A program made the translations under genes and the position numbers. This document shows, one piece after another, positions 50,846 through 59,653 of a DNA stretch of 64,000 nt (its first letter is position 1; the number at the start of each line of letters is the position of its first letter). The DNA comes from Paludibacteraceae bacterium (GTDB lineage Bacteria > Bacteroidota > Bacteroidia > Bacteroidales > Paludibacteraceae), in contig JAKSNH010000002.1 in NCBI GenBank assembly GCA_024399955.1, positions 203,682 through 267,681 of the forward strand, in the 5' to 3' direction. The notes beneath the pieces are model-generated. The model saw nothing but the letters and a program-made list of their open reading frames with translations, was not told where the DNA came from and did not search any database.

Positions 50846-51579
50846 ATGAACATACAATTTTGGTTAATCATATTATCTGCTATTATTCCTGCAATTGTTT
50901 TGTTGGTCTATATTTTGATTAGAGATCGCAAACGTCCGGAACCTTTTTCGCAAATTGCAAAAGGATTTTGGTATGGTTGTTTATCGGTGGTGATAGTTCT
51001 GATTTTTGGAGGTGTACTTCAAAAGTTAGGGTTGTTAGTTTCTGATACATCCAGTGTGGGCAATGCTATCAAGCACGCGTTTCTCGCTGCGGCTTTTCCT
51101 GAAGAAGCGGCGAAAATGTATATGTTATGGCTCTTATTGCGTAAGAATCCGTTTTTTGATGAGCACATGGATGGTATTGTTTTGCTGTTTGCGTTGGAAT
51201 GGGTTTCGCAGCCACAGAAAACGTACTATATTTATTCTCTAATATTGACAATTGGCAGGCTGTCGCTATTGGTCGTGCTTTTCTGGCTATTCCGGGACAT
51301 TATATCTTTGCTGTTGTCATGGGGTATTTTTATGCATTGGCCTATTTCCTCCCTCAACACAGATATTGTTGGGCAATGGCATATCTATTACCGGTACTAT
51401 TGCATGGCATGTATGATTCTTTTTTAATGCTGACTTCGAATGGATTACTGCAGGGAGGAGTAAGTGTTCTTTTATTTTTAATCTGCTTTATATATTCAAT
51501 TCGACATACAAATAAATTAATTCGTAAGCAGTTAGCAAACAAATCATATAGTAACCCAATGTTGAACGATGAAAATTAA
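50846..51579 (+). pseudogene. prsW: PrsW-type intramembrane protease, frameshifted
   Basis: The first frame (to about 51181) has membrane helices, FPEEAAK and HMDGIV; the second (from about 51183) continues with GFAATENVLYLF, AIPGHYIFAVVMGYFYA and LLPVLLHGMYDSF. All PrsW active-site motifs are present but split. The total of 734 bases is one short of 735, so a single base deletion near 51181-51183 (in a TTTT run) explains it. The repaired protein would be ~244 residues with about seven helices. It is either a pseudogene or a sequencing error. PrsW proteases cleave anti-sigma factors or other membrane proteins. Confidence 0.85.
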
Positions 51580-52123
51580 ATATCATAAAACAATGGAAAC
51601 AACTAACAAAGATCAATTTTGGCTTTCTGTTGCAGAACAATTAGGCCGCTTCCGATTGGGGGAAATTACCAAACAAGAATTAATGGACTTGTTCCCCGAG
51701 TTAAAAATAGAGGATGGGTGGCGTATGTATGATTCTATCAAAGAAGCAATAGATTGGACGGTTCCACAAGAATGTCCGTTATCTTTAGTCCCCAAAATAG
51801 TAATTGCTGCGTGCAAAGAAGAGCAAGAAAATGTTAACCATGTGAATTTACATGTTCAAGTAGCTTTTCAACCGGAATGGCTTAATTTGCGTCAGGTAGG
51901 GGAACTGGAACAAAGTTGCCGCCAGAAAATGCCAATTACCTTTTTCCGAGTGGGAGTGTTAAAGTCTAGCAAAACGGGCAATTTATTTGTTGAATTGCGA
52001 GACTGTATCAAAGAGGGAAGTCATGGTGACGAGGATGGTTTTGATGTGGGCAGTGACACATGGCTTGTCGGAATACTAAAAGAAGATGGAACTTGGTTAT
52101 TAAATTGGCACTTAGAATGTTAA
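51569..52123 (+). CDS. Hypothetical cytoplasmic protein
   Basis: 184 residues; ATG 51593 (METTNKDQF) is an alternative start that avoids overlap with prsW. Not recognised. N-terminal ~70 residues look helical (WLSVAEQLGRFRLGEITKQE), the rest mixed alpha/beta, ending in TWLVGILKEDGTWLLNWHLE. It overlaps both neighbours and so belongs to an operon with prsW and the membrane protein. Confidence 0.65.
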   Translation: MKIKYHKTMETTNKDQFWLSVAEQLGRFRLGEITKQELMDLFPELKIEDGWRMYDSIKEAIDWTVPQECPLSLVPKIVIAACKEEQENVNHVNLHVQVAFQPEWLNLRQVGELEQSCRQKMPITFFRVGVLKSSKTGNLFVELRDCIKEGSHGDEDGFDVGSDTWLVGILKEDGTWLLNWHLEC

Positions 52124-52911
52124 AATCTCCTATTCATAGCAAGATGAAACTTTTATCAAAAAATATCCTGCGTAGTACGGCTATAGTGTTATTAATCACT
52201 TTATGTCTACAAACGCTACGCACAGCATGCGCTAATTATGTTGTGCCGTTTTCACTATTGGACGAAGTGATATGCGGAAGCATTCATGGACTAAATATCT
52301 TGTGTCTGATTGTTGTAGGCATGCTTTTCTACTGCCATCATAACCATATGCCTTCTCTTGACAAACCATTTCTCATTGTTACCAACATTACTGCGTGGAG
52401 TTGGCTATTAACCTTAATAATCGGTGTTATCTCTATTAAATGGCAGCAAAGCGACCTTCTCATGCATATTCCTAATTGGTTACTTATCATTGATGCAGTC
52501 CTATTGGTTGTTTGGCTATGGATGATGAGCAATCGTATTGGTCAAGACGTATTGCCAAAGCCCCTTCCCTCCATTGCACTATTTGGAGCCATAATAGGCA
52601 TTATTCTCATTGTTCTAATGCTTATTTCCACCATCTATGTAATATGTACCGGATACTTACCGTTGAATGGATTAGGAACAAATCTCTATTATCATTGGAT
52701 TAGATTGGTTGTTCCTGCTGTTTGGTTGAGTGGTTATGCTATGTCTATTTCGCTAAAACATTTCCCTAAGCACATTTACAGCATAATGGTTTGGGCTATA
52801 CTAATTGGAGTGGTGGTCATTCTTTTATGGTACCAGATTGAAAAAGACCCGACCTTTCACTTATTATGTCCTGAAGATTACACACCAATTCTTTATCATT
52901 GGGTAAAATAA
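52117..52911 (+). CDS. Hypothetical integral membrane protein
   Basis: 264 residues from ATG 52117, which overlaps the previous stop (ATGTTAA). About six to seven hydrophobic helices (AIVLLITLCLQTL, NILCLIVVGMLFY, AWSWLLTLIIGVIS, LLIIDAVLLVVWLWMM, IALFGAIIGIILIVLMLIS, IMVWAILIGVVVILLW). No family recognised. Confidence 0.65.
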   Translation: MLKSPIHSKMKLLSKNILRSTAIVLLITLCLQTLRTACANYVVPFSLLDEVICGSIHGLNILCLIVVGMLFYCHHNHMPSLDKPFLIVTNITAWSWLLTLIIGVISIKWQQSDLLMHIPNWLLIIDAVLLVVWLWMMSNRIGQDVLPKPLPSIALFGAIIGIILIVLMLISTIYVICTGYLPLNGLGTNLYYHWIRLVVPAVWLSGYAMSISLKHFPKHIYSIMVWAILIGVVVILLWYQIEKDPTFHLLCPEDYTPILYHWVK

Positions 52912-52919
52912 ATATTAAT

Positions 52920-53777
52920 ATGAATAATCAAGATTTACATTCCATCAAATATCATAAAGTGAGCATATTGGCAATGGTACTTATATTGTGGACTCCAATG
53001 ATAGCGAGTCAACACGATATGAGTCAAACATCGTTTGCCAGCACTCCCAATGCAGAACAAATAAGACGCTATGTTTTCTGCCCTACCGATACGATACGCA
53101 TGATGCTTGATAGTGCAGATTCTGTGCGAACTTTATTCAAAGACGGAATACTGGACAACTTAAATTTTGTAAATGAATTATATAACGAGGATATAAATCG
53201 GCATTATAAACATCTGATTCCTTCAATGGTGCAACTATATGCCACTTATGATGTCATTACTTGTTTTCCCACTGATGAAGCTAATGCCGCTTTTGTTTGG
53301 CGAGAAATGGCTCAATGCCAAATAGCAGATTTTTACAAGAAAGAAGATGTAACTGACGATGAGATAAATGCATATTTTAATGATATTGATAAGATATTGT
53401 CGGTATATGAAGCAGGTAGCCAACATGATATGAATAATGCAGCATATCGACGTGTTCTGATGGCAGATTTTAGATTGATTACTGCGTATAAAAATTTATA
53501 TACTACGTGTAACGAACCACTATTATTACCATTTATACATAACTCCTATTGTTATATCTTTCAACTTTTTCAAACATATTGTGATCAAATTGCAGGGTCC
53601 TGGTCAGACCTTCCTCGTCAATTAGCCTGTGTGGAATACGCATTGATAACGAAGATGCAACATATTGTAGAGCAACTACTTGAAGAATATGAACGTGGAA
53701 ATATAACGACTGCAGACATTCTATCAACATTAGCCGAGCGTCCCAAGAGTATCGATGATATAGCGCCCATTGAATGA
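52920..53777 (+). CDS. Hypothetical exported or membrane-anchored protein
   Basis: 285 residues from ATG 52920. An N-terminal hydrophobic segment (KVSILAMVLILWTPMIAS) is a likely signal sequence or anchor. The remainder is helical and acidic (FCPTDTIRMMLDSADSVRTL). Not recognised. It follows the membrane protein gene with no promoter between, so the two likely work together. Confidence 0.6.
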   Translation: MNNQDLHSIKYHKVSILAMVLILWTPMIASQHDMSQTSFASTPNAEQIRRYVFCPTDTIRMMLDSADSVRTLFKDGILDNLNFVNELYNEDINRHYKHLIPSMVQLYATYDVITCFPTDEANAAFVWREMAQCQIADFYKKEDVTDDEINAYFNDIDKILSVYEAGSQHDMNNAAYRRVLMADFRLITAYKNLYTTCNEPLLLPFIHNSYCYIFQLFQTYCDQIAGSWSDLPRQLACVEYALITKMQHIVEQLLEEYERGNITTADILSTLAERPKSIDDIAPIE

Positions 53778-53879
53778 CAGTCAACCGACTTTCGACTCAA
53801 AATCATGCCAGAAATGAGACAAATCGCAAACGCAAACGTAAACTAAAATGGCAATTTCTACCCGAAGTTGCCATTTTTA

Positions 53880-53911
53880 TTTGCACATTTCAAAAAAAAT
53901 CAGTACCTTTG
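53880..53911 (+). promoter_or_regulatory. Promoter of RhuM gene 1
   Basis: TTTG 53880-53883, 20 bases, TACCTTTG 53904-53911. Confidence 0.85.
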
Positions 53912-53915
53912 CCGA

Positions 53916-53950
53916 TGCAAAGGAAAATGATAAGAAAATAAGGAAGAAAT
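53916..53950 (+). repeat. Shared 5' leader, copy 1
   Basis: TGCAAAGGAAAATGATAAGA, then AAATAAGGAAGAAAT, just before the ATG. Near-identical copies precede the genes at 55030 and 55361. Confidence 0.75.
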
Positions 53951-54974
53951 GGATAATGAATTACAGATTAGGAATAGTGCTGCTGAGTTCTTAATTTTTC
54001 AGACGCACGAACGCGGTGGTGGCGTCCAAGTTTATTACAAAAACGAAACAGTATGGCTCAGTCAAAGGGCGATGGCTACTCTTTTTGATTGTTCTACGGA
54101 CAATATTGGACTACACTTGAAGAATATTTATGAAACAGGAGAACTATTAAAGGAGGCAACTACCGAGATTTTCTCGGCAGTTCAAAAAGAAGGCGGGCGT
54201 GAGGTAAAACGAGCAATAGCTTTTTATAATTTAGATGCGGTCATCTCTGTGGGCTATCGTGTGAATTCTGTTCGTGCTACTCAGTTCCGTCAATGGGCAA
54301 CATTTATTCTTCGGCAATTTGCACTTCGAGGATACGTAGTGGATAAAAAACGGATGGAGAACGGTACCTTCTTATGCGAGGACTACTTTGAACGTTTGCT
54401 AGAAGAAATACGCGAAATTCGTTTGAGTGAACGTAATTTTTATCAAAAAATAACAGACATCTATGCTACTAGTATAGACTATAATCCAAATGCTCCTACA
54501 ACTCGCCTGTTCTTTCAAAAAGTCCAAAATAAAATGCATTATGCTGTTCATGGTCATACGGCAGCAGAATTGATTATGGAAAGAGCTGATGCTAATAAGG
54601 AGCACATGGGTTTAGTGTCTTGGGATAAGGCTCCCCAAGGAAAGATTTTGAAATCAGATGTTTCTATTGCTAAGAACTATTTGAAAGAAGATGAATTACA
54701 AACGATGGGTCGGTTGGTAAATGCATATTTAGATATCGCAAAAGATATGGCGGAACGGCACATCCCTATGACAATGGAGGATTGGGCAAAACGAATAGAT
54801 AAGTTTATCCAAACTTCCGAGCGTGATGTGCTGCAAGATGCAGGAACGGCTACATCGGAACAGGCCAAGGAGTATGCAGAATCCGAGTTTGAGAGATATC
54901 GTATCATTCAGGACCAACTATTTGAGTCAGACTTTGATAAATTTGCTGGATTACTACCATTTGAAGAAGAATGA
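53949..54974 (+). CDS. RhuM-family virulence-type protein 1
   Basis: 341 residues. Family hallmarks: ETVWLSQRAMATLFDCSTDN (winged-helix-like start), FYNLDAVISVGYRVNSVRAT, QFRQWATFILRQFALRGY and YATSIDYNPNA. Named after Salmonella RhuM; the biochemical role is unknown, and these genes are frequent in Bacteroidetes accessory islands. It has a paralogue at 58505. Confidence 0.88.
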   Translation: MDNELQIRNSAAEFLIFQTHERGGGVQVYYKNETVWLSQRAMATLFDCSTDNIGLHLKNIYETGELLKEATTEIFSAVQKEGGREVKRAIAFYNLDAVISVGYRVNSVRATQFRQWATFILRQFALRGYVVDKKRMENGTFLCEDYFERLLEEIREIRLSERNFYQKITDIYATSIDYNPNAPTTRLFFQKVQNKMHYAVHGHTAAELIMERADANKEHMGLVSWDKAPQGKILKSDVSIAKNYLKEDELQTMGRLVNAYLDIAKDMAERHIPMTMEDWAKRIDKFIQTSERDVLQDAGTATSEQAKEYAESEFERYRIIQDQLFESDFDKFAGLLPFEEE

Positions 54975-54990
54975 TTTTATTGGAGCAGCG

Positions 54991-55029
54991 GCAAAGGAAA
55001 ATGATAGGAAAATGAATAGGAATAAGAAT
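54991..55029 (+). repeat. Shared 5' leader, copy 2 (diverged)
   Basis: GCAAAGGAAAATGATAGGAA, then AATGAATAGGAATAAGAAT, immediately before ATG 55030. Confidence 0.6.
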
Positions 55030-55286
55030 ATGGCAGAGAAGATCAAGAGCAACGATTTAGGGCATTTGTGCAGGGAGATAACTTTGCCCAATACGTGCCG
55101 AGTATACGTACCGGGCAGCCCATTATTGTGCGCCCTCACGAACTGAATGAAGTGTGGCAGCTTACCTCCGCAGAACTGGAGTCCATCGTTCGTGAATACC
55201 ATCCCGACCTCTCCGCTACAGCCAGCGGCTCCGCTTGCGTCATCTTTTATGAAAAGAAAGGTCAAACCGATGCATCTGCAAATTAG
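55030..55286 (+). pseudogene. Small frameshifted gene of unknown function
   Basis: The first frame gives MAEKIKSNDLGHL; the continuation is one frame over: QGDNFAQYVPSIRTGQPIIV, HELNEVWQLTSAELESIVRE, ending VIFYEKKGQTDASAN. One missing base near 55067 would join them to ~86 residues. I recognise no function. It uses the same leader sequence as its neighbours. Confidence 0.55.
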
Positions 55287-55287
55287 A

Positions 55288-55319
55288 TTTGCAAATATGC
55301 AAAAAAAATAGTAATTTTG
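55288..55319 (+). promoter_or_regulatory. Promoter of the truncated DUF1016 gene
   Basis: TTTG 55288-55291, 20 bases, TAATTTTG 55312-55319. Confidence 0.85.
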
Positions 55320-55324
55320 CAACG

Positions 55325-55360
55325 TGCAAAGGAAAATGATAAGAAAATAAGGAAGAAATA
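55325..55360 (+). repeat. Shared 5' leader, copy 3
   Basis: TGCAAAGGAAAATGATAAGA, then AAATAAGGAAGAAAT, identical to copy 1 before the RhuM gene. Confidence 0.8.
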
Positions 55361-55815
55361 ATGGAAGAGAATAAAATTAACACAATGGAAGATGTGGAAA
55401 AGTTTGGAATCATCCCAACTCCGCTGAAACAGGATGCGTGTGCTATCATTGAGCAGGCACAGCACAAGGCATATCAATCCGTCAATATGATTTTGATTAA
55501 GCGTAATTGGTTATTAGGATTGCGCATTACAAAAGAATTATTGAAGGATGGTCAGAGAGCTGAATATGGTGCCAATATTATTGAGTCGTTGTCAAGGTAT
55601 TTACAACAATGCTTTGGAGAAGGATTTGATCGCTCATCGCTTTACAAATACATTCGTTTTGCCGAAGCTTATCCTACAATGTTTCTTGCTGATAATAAAC
55701 CACTTACAAATGTGGACACGCTGTGGACACAATTATATGCCCACCCAAGAAGAACTGCGGCGTGAGATAGAGCGACAGAAAGGAGATTTTTGCTCTGCAA
55801 CAAGGCGATAAATAG
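55361..55815 (+). pseudogene. DUF1016 (YhcG-type) nuclease gene with the nuclease domain deleted
   Basis: The N-terminal 125 residues are a normal DUF1016_N region (IIEQAQHKAYQSVNMILIKR, NWLLGLRITKELLKDGQRAE, GFDRSSLYKYIRFAEAYP). The PD-(D/E)XK nuclease domain that should follow, about 200 residues, is missing. Instead the C-terminal tail of the family (MPTQEELRREIERQKEIFAL) follows at once, in another frame and with one extra G. The open frame itself ends at 55765 (134 residues). Confidence 0.75.
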
Positions 55816-55894
55816 AATACCCTCCCTTGGATTTCTAATCCTGCTGAATGACGGAGAAATGTTAACTAAATTGATAACTATAATATATTGAGAT

Positions 55895-58039
55895 ATGGCA
55901 TTAATTAAGCGATATTATTATGGAGCAAGTATTGATGAGTTTCTGAATCAATCCGATGCGGAGGTTAAGGATGCTCTTAATACCAATGCAAGGGAGTTCA
56001 TTACAACCTATTCAACACAAGGTCGTTCGTGGGACCGTGAGTTGGAAGACTTGCGTTCTTTTTTGACACCATATCGTCATCGTGGGAGTATAGTTCTTGA
56101 ATATTCTATTCCGCGTTTAGGTCGTCGTATTGATGTTGTGTTGTTGATAGACGGGGTAGTTTTTATTCTAGAATATAAGGCATTCAAAGATGAGTTTTTG
56201 AGTGCTGATCGTATTCAAGTGTGGGATTATGCTCTTGATTTAAAGAATTTCCATAAAGAATCCGCTCGTCGTTATATTGTACCTATCCTTATCGCTACGG
56301 ATGCCGAAGCGCATACTGTGGAGTTGTCAGAACCTTACGAGCATGTGTATGCCCCCGTTTTCTGTAATACAACCACATTACCTGCCACGATAGAGTCCTT
56401 CTTGCTTCGTGTTCCGCATATAGCTACATCTACTGATATGGATTGGCTAAATAGTCAGTATGAACCGACTCCTACCATTATAGAAGCAGTCACTCATATG
56501 TACCGCACCCATAATGTGAAAGAAATCACCAATCGTGGTTCGGATGATCAAGATTTTTATAAGACCTGTGATAAGATTAAATCCATTATTGAGCATGCTA
56601 AGACCCATGGTGAAAAAGCTATTTGCTTTGTTACAGGAGTGCCTGGTGCAGGTAAGACGTTAGTTGGTTTGGATATCGCAGCCAAGTATTTAGAGGAAGA
56701 AGGGCGTGCTGTCTATCTGTCGGGTAATGGTCCGTTGGTGGAAGTTTTATGTGAGGCGTTAGCACGTGACTTGGTTAGACGTTCTGTAATGGATTATGAA
56801 CGCAAGGTTGGTGCAATTGAATATACCACCAAAAAAGAACTTGCGGAAAAGAAACGTCTGATAGATAAACCTATTACTAAAAAGTCTGCCTCTTCTCAAG
56901 TGCAGGCCGTTATTCAAATGGTCCATCGGTATCGCAAAGCGTGTCTTGAGAATGCCGAGTTTGTAGATGGGCGTATTGTAGAGAAACGCACACTTAATAC
57001 GGATAGAAGTAATTTTGTTCCCATTGATCATGTGGCTATTTTTGATGAATCGCAGCGTGCTTGGACGCAACGTGGTTTAGCTAAGTTTATGAATGAGAAA
57101 TATAGCTGGGCTGATTTCCCATTCTCTGAGCCGGAGTTTTTAATCTCTTGCATAGACCGTCACCAGGATTGGGGTGTTGTGGTGTGTCTTGTCGGAGGTG
57201 GGCAAGAGATTAACCATGATGAAGCGGGAATAGGGGAGTGGATAGAAGCGCTTAATCGTTACTATCCAGATTGGCATATTTACATTAGTGACCAGTTACA
57301 TGATTCCGAATATATGGCAGGTGAAGCGCTTGCTCATCTTGCTCATCATCAGCATGTTCATTATCAATCAGAACTGCATTTGGCTGTAACACGTAGGTCA
57401 TTTAAGGCCGAGCGTCTTGCTCATTTCGTAAAGGCTTTATTGGATATGGATGTAGATAAGGCTCGTCAAGAGTTAGCTCAGATGGAGGACTATAAACTCT
57501 TTATTACTCGTGATTTAGATAAAGCCAAGGCTACATTGCGTGAGTGGAGTGAGGGTTCGGAACGCTATGGTTTGCTTGTTTCATCTAAGGCAGAGCGACT
57601 TAAACCGTTGGCTATCAACGTACGCGTTAAGCCATCTGTTACTGCGTATTTCCTTAATGGTCCTGATGATATCCGTTCTTCGCTGTTTTTAGAGGATGCT
57701 GTCTCTGAATTTGATGTACAAGGGTTGGAACTTGATTATTCATGCCTTGTATGGGATGCAGATTTCCAATATACTGATAACGGATGGAAGCATTATAGTT
57801 TGGGCACTAAGACTGATGATGGTGAGTCTATTATGTGTTGGCGCAATATCAACGATAAGCAGTTGCAAGATTATCAGACTAATGCCTACCGTGTACTCCT
57901 TACTCGTGCTCGGCAGGGTATGGTTATCTGTGTTCCTACAGGCGACACTCATCTTCCCCCGGAAGACGCAACTCGCCTTCCTGAATTCTACGGCGCTACC
58001 TACGACTATCTCAAGTCCTTAGGCATAAAGGAAATATAA
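55895..58039 (+). CDS. DUF2075 helicase with N-terminal nuclease-like domain
   Basis: 714 residues. Residues ~55-120 have a PD-(D/E)XK-like pattern (LGRRIDVVLLIDGVVFILEYK). The DUF2075 superfamily 1-type motor follows: Walker A TGVPGAGKTLVGLD near residue 253, Walker B HVAIFDESQRAW, VCLVGGGQEINHDE, and motif VI-like AYRVLLTRARQGMVI near the C-terminus. Such proteins are predicted DNA/RNA helicase-nucleases, often in defence islands. Stands just upstream of tRNA-Ala. Confidence 0.85.
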   Translation: MALIKRYYYGASIDEFLNQSDAEVKDALNTNAREFITTYSTQGRSWDRELEDLRSFLTPYRHRGSIVLEYSIPRLGRRIDVVLLIDGVVFILEYKAFKDEFLSADRIQVWDYALDLKNFHKESARRYIVPILIATDAEAHTVELSEPYEHVYAPVFCNTTTLPATIESFLLRVPHIATSTDMDWLNSQYEPTPTIIEAVTHMYRTHNVKEITNRGSDDQDFYKTCDKIKSIIEHAKTHGEKAICFVTGVPGAGKTLVGLDIAAKYLEEEGRAVYLSGNGPLVEVLCEALARDLVRRSVMDYERKVGAIEYTTKKELAEKKRLIDKPITKKSASSQVQAVIQMVHRYRKACLENAEFVDGRIVEKRTLNTDRSNFVPIDHVAIFDESQRAWTQRGLAKFMNEKYSWADFPFSEPEFLISCIDRHQDWGVVVCLVGGGQEINHDEAGIGEWIEALNRYYPDWHIYISDQLHDSEYMAGEALAHLAHHQHVHYQSELHLAVTRRSFKAERLAHFVKALLDMDVDKARQELAQMEDYKLFITRDLDKAKATLREWSEGSERYGLLVSSKAERLKPLAINVRVKPSVTAYFLNGPDDIRSSLFLEDAVSEFDVQGLELDYSCLVWDADFQYTDNGWKHYSLGTKTDDGESIMCWRNINDKQLQDYQTNAYRVLLTRARQGMVICVPTGDTHLPPEDATRLPEFYGATYDYLKSLGIKEI

Positions 58040-58044
58040 TAACA

Positions 58045-58118
58045 GGGGCATTAGCTCAGTTGGCTAGAGCGTTTCGTTCGCAACGAAGAGGTCGTCGGTT
58101 CGATTCCGATATGCTCCA
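58045..58118 (+). tRNA. tRNA-Ala, anticodon CGC
   Basis: Full cloverleaf: acceptor GGGGCAT/ATGCTCC with the alanine identity pair G3-U70, D arm GCTC..GAGC, anticodon stem TTTCG/CGAAG with loop TTCGCAA (anticodon CGC, codon GCG), T arm GTCGG/CCGAT. CCA is not encoded. Confidence 0.93.
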
Positions 58119-58149
58119 CTAACCCTGTCCGGGAAAGAGGGTGCTTTAA

Positions 58150-58412
58150 ATGGAACGGAAAAGGGGCGATGGTATCGCCGGAAATGGACGGGACGGAAAG
58201 GGCGATGATATCGCCAGAAATGGACGGGACGAAAGAGGGCGATTAGCGTTTAGCGTTTAGCGTGGAGCGTAATGGAGCAACAAGTAGCCGACGGGACGAA
58301 AGGGGCGATTAGCGTTTAGCGTTTAGAGTTTAGCGTTTAGCGTGGAGCGTAATGGAGCAACAAGCAGCCGACGGGACGGAAGGGGCGATGATATCGCCAG
58401 AAATGGACGAGA
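58150..58412. repeat. Mosaic repeat block A
   Basis: Two kinds of module alternate: (i) GGCGATGGTATCGCC or GGCGATGATATCGCC hairpins followed by (A)GAAATGGACG-GGACGG; (ii) tandem TTAGCG/TTTAGCG hexamer-type units followed by TGGAGCGTAATGGAGCAACA and AGCAGCCGACGGGACGG. A further copy of both is at 60670-60775. No gene is seen in 58119-58504. Confidence 0.85.
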
Positions 58413-58504
58413 CGGATTTCCCGTTTAAAAAGTGTAAAAAAAATAATCCGCAAGGTATAAAAAAATAAACCAACCATATCACAACAACTACATATTAGAA
58501 ATTT

Positions 58505-59521
58505 ATGAATAATACCGACACGAATATCCAATTATCGCATAACGACGAGATGCTGATATATCAGTCGCAAGACGGCACTATCAAAGTTGATGTGCTGTTT
58601 CAGGATGAAACGGTATGGCTATCTATTGAACAGATGAGTCTGCTATTCGGCAAATCCAGAGCTACCATCAATGAGCATATCCTTCATATCTATCAGGAAA
58701 AAGAGTTGGAAGAATCATCTTCAATGAGAAAAATCGGGATTTCCGATTTTTCTACTAAACCAACCAACTTCTACAACCTTGACGTAATCATTTCCGTGGG
58801 CTATCGCGTAAGATCATATCAAGGTACGCAGTTCCGTATTTGGGCTACACAACGCTTGCGCGATTATATTATTAAAGGTGTGGCATTGAACGACGAGCGG
58901 TTCAAAAAAGGCAATTCTATGAACTATTTCAAAGAGTTGCTTGAACGCATTCGTGAAATCCGACTATCGGAGAAAGTGTTCTATCAGCAAATCAAAGATA
59001 TTTATGCTACCAGTATTGACTACAATCCTTCCGATGAAATCACGCTTAAGTTCTTCAAAGAGGTACAAAACAAACTGTTGTGGGCTGTGAGTGGCAAAAC
59101 TGCCGCCGAACTGATTTATTACCGCGCCAATGCTTCTTTGCCGATGATGGGACTTACCTCCACAGAGAATGAAGGCAAAGTTTTGAAATCGGACATCGCA
59201 GTCGGGAAGAATTATCTGAATGAAGATGAGATTGAAATGCTTAAACTGATTGTTGAACAATTTCTTGCCTTTGCTGAGGCACAAGCAAAATCACACATTC
59301 CGATGTATATGAAAGATTGGGTGGAGCGGTTGAAGATGGTACTGACTATGAATCAGAAATCCATTTTACAAGATGCGGGAAGAATATCGCATAGAATGGC
59401 GCTTGAGAAAGCAGAAGTTGAATTCGATAAATTTAAGGCAAAAGAATTGGAACAACAACACTTGGAAAGCATCAAAGAATTGGATGCCGATTTGAAAAAG
59501 TTACAACAAAAGAATTATTGA
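58505..59521 (+). CDS. RhuM-family virulence-type protein 2
   Basis: 338 residues, with the same hallmarks as the first copy: ETVWLSIEQMSLLFGKSRAT, FYNLDVIISVGYRVRSYQGT, QFRIWATQRLRDYIIKG, YATSIDYNPSD, LKSDIAVGKNYL. The two proteins are clearly related but diverged, so this is not a recent duplication. The C-terminus is a long charged helix. Function unknown. Confidence 0.87.
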   Translation: MNNTDTNIQLSHNDEMLIYQSQDGTIKVDVLFQDETVWLSIEQMSLLFGKSRATINEHILHIYQEKELEESSSMRKIGISDFSTKPTNFYNLDVIISVGYRVRSYQGTQFRIWATQRLRDYIIKGVALNDERFKKGNSMNYFKELLERIREIRLSEKVFYQQIKDIYATSIDYNPSDEITLKFFKEVQNKLLWAVSGKTAAELIYYRANASLPMMGLTSTENEGKVLKSDIAVGKNYLNEDEIEMLKLIVEQFLAFAEAQAKSHIPMYMKDWVERLKMVLTMNQKSILQDAGRISHRMALEKAEVEFDKFKAKELEQQHLESIKELDADLKKLQQKNY

Positions 59522-59579
59522 AAGTATACTTATTCCGCCATAGTCCGCCATAAGTGGACAATTTGGTTTGCAATAGTTG

Positions 59580-59587
59580 TACCTTTG
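59580..59587 (+). promoter_or_regulatory. Promoter -7 box for the AbiEi-type gene
   Basis: TACCTTTG at 59580-59587. TTTG copies at 59562 and 59567 lie too close for the usual 20-base spacing. Confidence 0.45.
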
Positions 59588-59653
59588 CAGTCGATTTCTT
59601 AAGTTTTTTACGTAATAATCTTAACATTTTATTGGCAATTTTACATTATAACA

